Part shown: piece after piece, positions 56,661 to 64,000 of the stretch
How the letters are laid out: each line of letters opens with the position of its first letter
Numbering within the stretch: the first letter of the stretch is position 1
Made by a program: the position numbers and the translations under genes
The notes under the pieces: generated by a model
Seen by the model: the letters and a program-made list of their open reading frames with translations, nothing else
Told to the model about the DNA's origin: nothing
Databases searched by the model: none
Origin: Clostridium simiarum
Lineage (GTDB): Bacteria; Bacillota; Clostridia; Clostridiales; Clostridiaceae
Assembly: GCF_018919175.1 (NCBI RefSeq)
Contig: NZ_JAHLQL010000003.1
Span: 62,001-126,000, forward strand
Length of the DNA stretch: 64,000 nt
Direction of reading: 5' to 3'

Positions 56661-58454
56661 TTAAATATTATATTTCTCTAAATCTTTTCTAAAGTTTTCT
56701 GTTATATTCTTAAAATCCGAAATATTTTCTATAAGTCTTTTAAGTTCTAAAGTGTAGTTTGATACGCTAGCACTAACCTCTTCTGAGGAAGCTGAATTTT
56801 CTTCTGCTATAGCGGCTAAAGTTTCAATAGTTCCATAAAGTGTAGATATTTCTTCTGATTCTTTATTAAGCTCATTAATTGTCATTATCATAGATTGAGA
56901 AACCGTTTGAATAGACTTTGTTGCTTCATAACTTATATCCTTAACCTGCTCAAGACTCTTAGTCTCTCCTTCTAATACATAATATTGGTCATCTATATTA
57001 TCTACTAAAAGTCTTATATCTTCTACAAACTGAGCAAGATTAGAGTTTATCTCTTGCACCGCATCCTTTGATTGTTCTGCAAGCTTTCTTATAGACTCTG
57101 CTACTACAGCAAAACCTCTCCCTTGTTCTCCTGCTCTAGCAGCTTCAATAGATGCATTAAGTGCGAGAAGATTTGTTTGCTCGGATATTCCTGAAACTAT
57201 AGATACAATATTAGTTATATCTTCTGCTTTAGTCTGTAATTCATTACCCTTGTCCTTAACTTTTAAAAAGCTACCTAAAGAATTCAAAATATTACTACTA
57301 GCACTTTCTACGTTACTATAGCTATTATTAATTTTTTCTATAGCCTTTTCTAGTTCTGATTTATTTTCATTTTCACTTTCAACGATAGTTTTTAAAGCCT
57401 CTATGTTTCCATTTAACCTTAATGCAGCATCCTCTGTATTTTCTGCCTGAGCCACAGCTCCGTTTGCCACTTGTTCCACAACCCCTGCTATCTCCTCTGA
57501 TGTGTAGTTCATAGAATCAGATATTTGATTTATGCTTTCTACAAATGTGTTCATCTCATCAGTTACGCCTTTAAACTCTGTAAAATCTGCCCTTATCATC
57601 TTCTTATAGTATTTTATTTCTTTAAACATGTCCTCAAAAAAGTCATTTGTATGTAAACTGCTTTCATAATTATATTTTCCTTCTGCCATCCTTTTTAATT
57701 CCTCTTCAATTGTAGCTTTTGGCATAGTTAATATAGAGGTTCCTACAAAGGTAAAAATCCCTGATAAAAATCCTACAATTAAAGACCTTAAATTTAAACC
57801 TATAATAGGCAGCGATACTAAAGTAGTCGTAATAAAAGTAAATATACTTGCTTTTACAGCAAAATTCTTAACGAAGCCAAAAGATAATAAATTATTCCAA
57901 AAATATTTCTTTTTATAATATATATCCTTAGGAAAAGTAATCTTTAATTTTAAAGAGTTACTTGTTCTTTCAATCTCTTCATACTTTATATCTTCTTTAA
58001 AAAACTCACTGCATCCTTCAGTAAGTCCCAAGAAATAGTCAAACATCCCTCTTTCTGATTTATAACTAAATATAGCTTCTCTCGCTGATATAGGATTTAT
58101 CTCAACTAATGGTGGTTTAGCTCCTGCAAATTTTTTAGTCATAACCACATGAATATCAAATAGTGACTTTAAAAAAGAGTACATATTTTCCTGTTGGAAA
58201 AATGCTGGATAGTCCCTATGAAAGGCTTTTAAATTATCCTTTCCAATTATCCTCCAAAGCTCAGTAACTTCTAATTTGTTGCTTGTTGCTATGTGAGATA
58301 TAACGCCTTTTATTTTATTATCATCTACAGTCTCTATTGGGGTAAAAATTTTATTTGAAGACCACCCTTCACTTTCCATAGCATTATTTACTACCTCATC
58401 CCCATAAAGTCTCCTGCAGGTTCTCATCCAAGTTGATACCACAGTCCCCTTCAC
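56661..58454 (-). CDS. H-NOX (heme nitric oxide/oxygen-binding) chemoreceptor
   Basis: This 597-residue receptor starts with an H-NOX domain (1-about 180). The heme proximal ligand is His102 (DIHVVMTKK), the propionate-binding YxSxR motif is Tyr131-Ser133-Arg135, and the distal Tyr140 expected in O2-binding H-NOX proteins is present. Two membrane segments follow (about 205-245) and then a methyl-accepting signalling domain with the tip [40 protein letters not shown] (about 425-465). This layout is that of the clostridial NO/O2 sensor SONO. It should steer motility in response to NO or O2. The start is GTG behind AAAGGG. Confidence 0.95.
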   Translation of the reverse strand: MKGTVVSTWMRTCRRLYGDEVVNNAMESEGWSSNKIFTPIETVDDNKIKGVISHIATSNKLEVTELWRIIGKDNLKAFHRDYPAFFQQENMYSFLKSLFDIHVVMTKKFAGAKPPLVEINPISAREAIFSYKSERGMFDYFLGLTEGCSEFFKEDIKYEEIERTSNSLKLKITFPKDIYYKKKYFWNNLLSFGFVKNFAVKASIFTFITTTLVSLPIIGLNLRSLIVGFLSGIFTFVGTSILTMPKATIEEELKRMAEGKYNYESSLHTNDFFEDMFKEIKYYKKMIRADFTEFKGVTDEMNTFVESINQISDSMNYTSEEIAGVVEQVANGAVAQAENTEDAALRLNGNIEALKTIVESENENKSELEKAIEKINNSYSNVESASSNILNSLGSFLKVKDKGNELQTKAEDITNIVSIVSGISEQTNLLALNASIEAARAGEQGRGFAVVAESIRKLAEQSKDAVQEINSNLAQFVEDIRLLVDNIDDQYYVLEGETKSLEQVKDISYEATKSIQTVSQSMIMTINELNKESEEISTLYGTIETLAAIAEENSASSEEVSASVSNYTLELKRLIENISDFKNITENFRKDLEKYNI

Positions 58455-58794
58455 ACTTCATACGCCCTTTCTTATAATTATTTTATCTAGAACTTATACT
58501 ATAATGTCCAACTTATATTATATAACTTTTATCACATGTACATATTGATTATAGTACATAGTTTTACCTCTGTTAATATATTTTTTAATATAATATATTA
58601 AAACTTTTTCTAGTAAATGTTTTTTAAGACAAAAGTTGTGCCTGAATAAGCTCTATAAAAACAGGTGAATTTATGCCATAATTACCTATTCTAATACTTT
58701 TAAATCTAAAGACCTATTAGGTTTATCTCTAAGGTTTAGAAGAGGTCAAAACTCCATATGAACCTTAGAGCTCCATTTATATTTTAAAATATAC
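58455..58794. other. Intergenic region between H-NOX receptor and sleC
   Basis: These 340 AT-rich bases contain a 10-bp perfect inverted repeat, CTCTAAGGTT (58727-58736) and AACCTTAGAG (58761-58770). It lies just beyond the sleC terminator and carries no T-run. A small palindrome, ACCTA/TAGGT, lies at 58712-58722. No gene is seen. A convincing H-NOX promoter could not be fixed. Confidence 0.5.
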
Positions 58795-58831
58795 TAAAAA
58801 AGTTTCTCAAAGGGATACCTCTGAGAAACCA
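58795..58831 (-). terminator. Terminator after sleC
   Basis: GTTTCTCA pairs with TGAGAAAC across a 12-nt loop, and a six-T run follows on the minus strand. It lies directly after the sleC stop. Confidence 0.85.
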
Positions 58832-58835
58832 CATT

Positions 58836-60191
58836 TTAAATATTATAATACTCATCCTTATATTTAACTTTTGGTACATCTGTCATGTTATTCATTTCAT
58901 AGGTCATAGGCGGAAAAAATGTCCTCTCAGAAGTTCTATAATCTCCTCTTAGTTCTCCTATTTTTGTAACTGCCACATAGATATCTGATATTCTATACCA
59001 AGTAGGATAATCTACATCTCCAGTAGCTGGTAATGAAAATATACTTTGGAATTGTTTAACTGCATCTCTTGTAGCATTACCATATATCCCATCTACAGCT
59101 TGCTTATTAATAGCAGGATAGTTATCTGCTATCCTATTTAAGTAAGTTTGGACAGTCCTTACTGCGGGTCCTCTAGATCCAACAGTTAAAACATATCCAG
59201 GATAAGAAGATGGAATTCCTTGAACCTGTTCTGCCCTAACAAGAGTTAAGTTATCACCATAAAAGTTAGTTAATATCTCAAAAGGGGCTTTCCCTTGATC
59301 TCCTAAGTACTTGCTTCCCCATTGGGTAAGCCATCCAGGACATTGTACATTTTGTCCATCACAATATTGTGTTAAAAGCGGTTGTTTTCTTGCTGGTCTC
59401 TTTACATAGGTAGAAAATAATTCATCTACTATTCTATTTATATTATCATAAATATTTCTTCCATAATTAAAAGCTTGGTCAAAGGCGGTACTATTGGTTA
59501 TTTGGAAGCCTTTTCCTTTACCTCTGTACCATTCAGTATATACCCTATTTAATGCAAAAGATACTATACAATATACATTTGCTCTTATAGTTGATTCAGG
59601 CCAAGTAGAAAATATCTCACATGAAGCTACATTTTTAACATAATCCTTAAATCTTACAGTGTAATTTGGTGCAGTACTATCATCTGGAACCCCAGCGTGA
59701 ACTACAATAAATTCAGGTACAACAGGTTCTGGAAGTACAACAAATCCACTAGGCGGTGGTGGTAATGGCTTATTTGGATCCTCTGGAATCTTAGGCGGAA
59801 AGTTCCCAACCAAAGTGTTAGGTTGAACAATTATAAGTCTCTCTTCCTGTCTAGCATTTCTTTTAGGTGGTTCCATCCTCACCTGTTGTAAAGCTACCCT
59901 ATCTGGAAAAACCTGACACCCTTTTATAATTACAGGTTGAAAGCCGTCTGCTTCCACATTTATATCTACAAAACTATAGGGTAATTTATTTGTTGGATTC
60001 ATTGAATTTTCTATAGGCGGGGTTTCAACCTCTATTTCTTTTGTTAATCCTGATGAGTCTGAAATTAAAACAGTGCTCCCCTGCCTTAGCCTATTTTCAC
60101 TTACTTCTGTTACTGTAACCTTTGCTTTATCTATGGGTATATAGGTGTTTTCTTTAAGGACTTGAACTCTTACATTCCCTTTTCCAGGCAT
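58836..60191 (-). CDS. sleC: Spore cortex-lytic enzyme SleC-like
   Basis: This 451-residue protein has an N-terminal beta-rich pro-region (about 1-110), a Pro-rich linker (about 130-160), a SpoIID-like domain with NVASCEIFSTWPESTIRANVYCIVSFALN (Glu192 in the place of the catalytic Glu), and a C-terminal peptidoglycan-binding domain (about 335-405: VGSRGPAVRTVQTYLNRIADNYPAINKQ...VDGIYGNATRDAVKQFQ). This is the SleC architecture: a pro-enzyme in the spore, activated by Csp proteases at germination to degrade the cortex. It follows the csp gene by 91 nt, the known csp-sleC arrangement. AAGGAG lies before the ATG. Confidence 0.93.
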   Translation of the reverse strand: MPGKGNVRVQVLKENTYIPIDKAKVTVTEVSENRLRQGSTVLISDSSGLTKEIEVETPPIENSMNPTNKLPYSFVDINVEADGFQPVIIKGCQVFPDRVALQQVRMEPPKRNARQEERLIIVQPNTLVGNFPPKIPEDPNKPLPPPPSGFVVLPEPVVPEFIVVHAGVPDDSTAPNYTVRFKDYVKNVASCEIFSTWPESTIRANVYCIVSFALNRVYTEWYRGKGKGFQITNSTAFDQAFNYGRNIYDNINRIVDELFSTYVKRPARKQPLLTQYCDGQNVQCPGWLTQWGSKYLGDQGKAPFEILTNFYGDNLTLVRAEQVQGIPSSYPGYVLTVGSRGPAVRTVQTYLNRIADNYPAINKQAVDGIYGNATRDAVKQFQSIFSLPATGDVDYPTWYRISDIYVAVTKIGELRGDYRTSERTFFPPMTYEMNNMTDVPKVKYKDEYYNI

Positions 60192-60282
60192 AAATACACT
60201 CCTTATTATAATGGTCCCCTATATCTTATGAATTTTTTCTTAACATGGTTACTAAATTCTTCAATTTACCTTTTTCTAATTA

Positions 60283-63200
60283 TTAATTCAATGGAATTCT
60301 TATAAACAATTCTCCTATGTGTTTTTCCTCATAACCTTCATTTTCTATACCATAGTAGCTTCTTTCAAGATAAGATCCTCTTATATTCTCAAATACACCT
60401 TGAAGACTTAACATCCCATATCCCCAGTCCGGATTTGGATACTTCTCTCCTGGGCGCTTTTTAGTTCCTCTAATAAGATAAGTCTTCATTTTTGGAGCAT
60501 ACATAGTTGTATCCCTACCTTCTACTATTCCCCATTGAAATAGCAAGGCACAAGCCCCAGCTAATACTGCTGTAGATGGGCTACTTCCATTAACTATAGT
60601 TTCTCCTCCTCCCACTTTTGTAGTTTTTACATTTACTCCCCCAGATGCTAAATCAGGCTTTATCCTTCCATCTCGGGTGTAACCACGCCCAGAAGATGCT
60701 ACATAAGAATTATTATTTTGATTGTAGTAAGCAGTAGTTATTATACTCCTACCGGTAGAAGGTACCGTTAATGTAGTAAATTGATTAGGGTTTAAAAATC
60801 TTGTATCTCCTCTTAGTAGTTCTCTTTGAGGTAACCATGAATCATATCTTCCGTTTACGATATAGTCTCCTATGAGTTTAAACTGCCATATTCCTTCTCT
60901 TATATCTTGAATCCTCACCCTTATGAGTTGATCCCCTGTAAGCTCTTCGGGAAGATAATACTGAACAAAAACCTTACTCCCTTCAAAAACAAATTGTATC
61001 TCTTCTACCTCTTTAAGCTTAGCTGGAATCTTTTCTATAACCTCACCTGATGGCGAAACAATCCCCAAGGAAACCTTATCTGGCTTTCCTACCCAAATCT
61101 CAAAACCTAATTCTCTTTGTTCCTTTGACACTTTAACCTCTAAAGTCTTAATCTCACCTGTCTGTTGAAAAACACCTGAAGCGTGAACATCTGTATCTCC
61201 CTCATTTCCAGTACCCGTAACTACAACAACCCCTCTTACTCTTGATACGTCATCAATATATCTTTCTATAATACTATTACCATCATGCCCTCCAGCATTA
61301 GTACCTAAAGGCAAAAATATAACCATAGGCTTATTTAATCTTCTAGCAATCCCTGAAAGATATTTAATTGCCATTATCACATCAGTATTATGATATGCCA
61401 CAGCAGTTCTTCCTCCTGGTATTTCAGCTAACTCAACTCCCTTGGCTGGTTTAAGTTTTACCATTACAAATTCACAACCTGGAGCTGCACCTTCTAATTC
61501 AGGATTTCTTCCTCTTCCACCTATAATTCCTGCCATACTAGTTCCATGTCCTATTTCATCCTTACTAGGAACTATTGCATAAGGATCTTCTCCTCTCTTT
61601 TTTGCTTGTATTGATTTATTTATTTCTGTTCTGTCATACTCCGCTCCATAGCTAAACCCTTCTGGTCTTTTTTCATTAGTTAAAGTCTGATCCCAAATAT
61701 ACTCTATTCTAGTAGTATCATCTTCGTACATAAACTCATTGTTTAAATAATCTATACCTGTATCAATCATTCCTACTATTACTCCTGCTCCATCTAAAGG
61801 TAAATAAGGATGCTGATGAAAATTAGGTATATCAGCTGCTTGTATAGGCGATGTTTGTAATAATGTATAAAGGCTTGGAAATTCTCTATAAACTATATTT
61901 GGTATACTAGGGAGTATTTTATCTTCCAAATCTTTTTTAACAGATATTACCGCAAAATTTTCGTCTAATATAAAGGCGCAAACATCACTTATACCTTTTA
62001 AACTTGCTACAATATCCCCATCATATTCTACCAAGTAACTATTATAATCTGGATTTAAATAAAGATTTCCACAATCCACAGTTTCCATATTTACTCTATT
62101 TTCACTCCTTAACCCCATTAATAGATCCAAAGAGGTTTTTGCACAGACCTCTCCATATCCCCAAATATTATTAGGATAAATCAAAGAAGGTCTGTTTCTT
62201 CTAGCCCCTTTCAGTAAATAATATTTAAGTCTTTCTCCAAAAAGTAATGAATCCCTTCCTCTAACAATTCCCCATTCCATGAGTAAGGCAGCTATTCCCG
62301 CAACTAAGGGTGCTGCCATAGATGTGCCACTTTTGCTATCAAAACCTCCTCCTGGAACTGCTGAAATTATTTCTTCTCCCGGAGAAACGATATCAGGTTT
62401 TATAGCTCCTACGCTTTCCCCCCCTCTGCCAGAAAACCCAGATATATTGTTAGTTTTATAATCGTAACTTCCTACTGATATTACGTTTTTTACTGTAGCT
62501 GGAATTCCTAAAGTGTTAAAAACATTAGGTTGTAAAAACTTAGTTCTAGGATTTAGCCCTTCTGCAATAGGGAGCCACATATCATACCTTCCCCTATAAT
62601 CATTATCTAAAGTTATTCTTATATTCCACTCTCCTGCTGTTAGAAATTCACTATCTAAAGGCAATAAGCTAATGACAATTTCTCCGTTTATATCAAAAGG
62701 TTTAGGTCCGGTGTAGTATACTATAGCTCTATCCCCGCCTATTTTACTATCTGTATATCCCGATAATACTTGCTTTTTACCTGTAGATTGAGCTGATGGA
62801 TTAATAATCTCTATAGATATATCACTTAATATCTCTTTATATAATTGAATTATTACCCCACTTTCATCTGGTGAAATGTTTACACCTATATTTTGAATCT
62901 CCCTAAGAACTCCTCCTACATGGTGGCTTGCTTGCCCCTCATTCCCTGCTGCCACTACGAAACTTATAGGTTCTAAGTTGGAAACAGTACTTATATATTG
63001 CTCTAGTATGCTACTACCATTATGAGCTCCATTATTAGTACTAAAGCTTAAATTAATAACCATAGGCTTATTAATTTCTGTCCTTTTATCTAATAAAAGC
63101 TTAATAGCCCTCATTATCTGACTACTTTGAGTATAATTCAAACTTCCTGGAGAAGTTATTTTAATCATAATAATAGAGCTATCATAGGCCGCACCATAAT

Positions 63201-63870
63201 AAATTCTATCTATATTCCCTCCTGCTGAAGCTATCCCAGCTACATGAGTTCCGTGTCCTACATCATCTCTATGTGGTATTATGTCATAAGGATTTGGTGA
63301 CTTTATAGCTTGATTTATCTCTTCTTTATTCCATCCTTTATTTAAAAATAAATCATAAATATACTCAATTCTTGTGTTACCTTCTCTATCCATAAAAGCA
63401 GGATGCCTATAATCTATTCCTGAATCTATAAAACCAATTACAACTCCTTTACCAGAAAGGTTATATATATCCCAAAGTTCATTAACACATGAACTTTTAT
63501 TTCCTCCTTGTGAGCTTATATATAAAAGTTGAGGAAGTTCTGCATAGCTTACTCCCTTTACCTGCGTTATCTTATCTATTTCAGATATTTTAAATGTTAT
63601 TATACCAAAGCCATAACCTAAATCCTCAAAGATTCCTCCTAATGCTTCAGTTGAACTTTGTACTTGAACCCTATTTTGTCCAAATAAGACCAAAAATTCA
63701 ATATAGCCTGGTTTAAATTTATCCATAGTAGATATCATAATTAACTTTTCCCTTAAGTCTAAAGGTACATTTAATAATAGCTGATTTAATCCTCCCAAAT
63801 TATTTGAAGCTTGTCTTAAATACTTTTTTTCATAAATTAACTTTTCTTTAATAAAAAGCCCCCCTAACAA
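60283..63870 (-). CDS. Two-domain subtilisin-like germination protease (CspBA type)
   Basis: This 1195-residue protein has two subtilase (S8) domains in tandem. Domain 1 has Asp149 (FIDSGIDY), His206 (GHGTHVAGIA), oxyanion Asn310 (AAGNEG) and Ser517 (GTSMAAP). Domain 2 has Asp703 (MIDTGIDY), His775 (GHGTSMAGI), Asn889 (GTGNEG) and Ser1097 in GSSPSTAV, a degenerate serine motif. An N-terminal prodomain precedes domain 1. Csp proteases cleave pro-SleC, and C. difficile fuses CspB and CspA. The start is uncertain: TTG at 63868-63870 has only weak GGAAG upstream, whereas AGGGGGG points to an ATT at 63850-63852. No separate cspC lies in the window. Confidence 0.9.
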   Translation of the reverse strand: MLGGLFIKEKLIYEKKYLRQASNNLGGLNQLLLNVPLDLREKLIMISTMDKFKPGYIEFLVLFGQNRVQVQSSTEALGGIFEDLGYGFGIITFKISEIDKITQVKGVSYAELPQLLYISSQGGNKSSCVNELWDIYNLSGKGVVIGFIDSGIDYRHPAFMDREGNTRIEYIYDLFLNKGWNKEEINQAIKSPNPYDIIPHRDDVGHGTHVAGIASAGGNIDRIYYGAAYDSSIIMIKITSPGSLNYTQSSQIMRAIKLLLDKRTEINKPMVINLSFSTNNGAHNGSSILEQYISTVSNLEPISFVVAAGNEGQASHHVGGVLREIQNIGVNISPDESGVIIQLYKEILSDISIEIINPSAQSTGKKQVLSGYTDSKIGGDRAIVYYTGPKPFDINGEIVISLLPLDSEFLTAGEWNIRITLDNDYRGRYDMWLPIAEGLNPRTKFLQPNVFNTLGIPATVKNVISVGSYDYKTNNISGFSGRGGESVGAIKPDIVSPGEEIISAVPGGGFDSKSGTSMAAPLVAGIAALLMEWGIVRGRDSLLFGERLKYYLLKGARRNRPSLIYPNNIWGYGEVCAKTSLDLLMGLRSENRVNMETVDCGNLYLNPDYNSYLVEYDGDIVASLKGISDVCAFILDENFAVISVKKDLEDKILPSIPNIVYREFPSLYTLLQTSPIQAADIPNFHQHPYLPLDGAGVIVGMIDTGIDYLNNEFMYEDDTTRIEYIWDQTLTNEKRPEGFSYGAEYDRTEINKSIQAKKRGEDPYAIVPSKDEIGHGTSMAGIIGGRGRNPELEGAAPGCEFVMVKLKPAKGVELAEIPGGRTAVAYHNTDVIMAIKYLSGIARRLNKPMVIFLPLGTNAGGHDGNSIIERYIDDVSRVRGVVVVTGTGNEGDTDVHASGVFQQTGEIKTLEVKVSKEQRELGFEIWVGKPDKVSLGIVSPSGEVIEKIPAKLKEVEEIQFVFEGSKVFVQYYLPEELTGDQLIRVRIQDIREGIWQFKLIGDYIVNGRYDSWLPQRELLRGDTRFLNPNQFTTLTVPSTGRSIITTAYYNQNNNSYVASSGRGYTRDGRIKPDLASGGVNVKTTKVGGGETIVNGSSPSTAVLAGACALLFQWGIVEGRDTTMYAPKMKTYLIRGTKKRPGEKYPNPDWGYGMLSLQGVFENIRGSYLERSYYGIENEGYEEKHIGELFIRIPLN

Positions 63871-64000
63871 CTTCTTCCATATAAATTACTATTTGTATAT
63901 TTTATGATTCCTCTTTGTATTCTGTGAAAAAATCATTTATTTTAATATATAAAAACTTAGTTTTGTAATACTGGTTATTATATATTAAAATATAATTAAA

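Noticed and set aside
63850..63882. Tiny upstream frame (ATGGAAGAAG...) overlapping the csp start
   Set aside because: Ten codons without a good ribosome site; this is probably chance.

Overview
This window looks like the chromosome of a spore-forming, anaerobic, low-GC Firmicute, most probably a Clostridium in the broad sense. The evidence is very AT-rich DNA, frequent TTG starts behind strong GGAGG-type ribosome sites, sporulation and germination genes (spmA/spmB, a sleC-like cortex lytic enzyme, a double subtilase of the CspBA type, a yabE-like 3D-domain protein), T-box control of aminoacyl-tRNA synthetases, an H-NOX chemoreceptor of the clostridial kind, and GGDEF/HD-GYP signalling. No rRNA, tRNA, insertion sequence, prophage or CRISPR array was seen. 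The region reads as core and near-core chromosome with compact operons.

Layout. 1-5.6 kb (minus strand): a partial conserved protein, then ksgA, rnmV, yabE, tatD and a DUF445 membrane protein. This is the classic metG-tatD-yabE-rnmV-ksgA housekeeping neighbourhood, here split by inserted genes. 5.8-7.4 kb: a Crp/Fnr-type regulator and a soluble chemoreceptor. 7.6-9.9 kb: metG behind a Met T-box. 10-16.8 kb: a SWIM protein lacking its usual helicase, a MATE-MarR operon with a 43-bp palindrome on its promoter, two VOC proteins, an Xaa-Pro aminopeptidase and an OhrR-like redox regulator. 16.8-21.4 kb: an ACT protein and threonine catabolism (threonine dehydrogenase plus kbl), divergent from a dicarboxylate/amino acid symporter. 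21.5-27.5 kb: MATE, an ABC exporter pair, spmA-spmB and a small Cys-rich protein. 27.5-34.2 kb: a GGDEF/HD-GYP enzyme, a MarR-MATE operon with twin operators, a thioredoxin-CcdA pair and a CcpA-like LacI regulator. 34.4-38 kb: ileS behind an Ile T-box. 38-43.2 kb: small membrane proteins, a HAD hydrolase, an orphan substrate-binding lipoprotein with a polysaccharide deacetylase, YcxB and BFD-like proteins. 43.2-47.3 kb: an Uup-like ABC-F ATPase and an overlapping ECF sigma / putative anti-sigma / zinc-ribbon membrane protein cluster followed by a lipoprotein. 47.5-54.3 kb: an rRNA methyltransferase, an MsmX/UgpC-like ATPase-PucR-ComB operon, a radical SAM protein and a lipoprotein. 54.4-63.9 kb: a YkvI-like transporter, a PflA-like radical SAM protein, the H-NOX chemoreceptor, sleC and the csp double protease.

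How genes work together. SleC and the upstream double subtilase form a germination unit (protease activates cortex hydrolase). Threonine dehydrogenase and KBL turn threonine into glycine plus acetyl-CoA, and the divergent symporter may import the substrate. Thioredoxin plus CcdA move reducing power across the membrane. Two MATE pumps are each paired with a MarR regulator.

The least explained signals are a pair of related, structured intergenic elements of about 135 nt (15971-16104 and 49037-49175) that match no RNA family I recognise, a stretch of inverted repeats at 47372-47466, and the ECF sigma cluster with its own ECF-type promoter.
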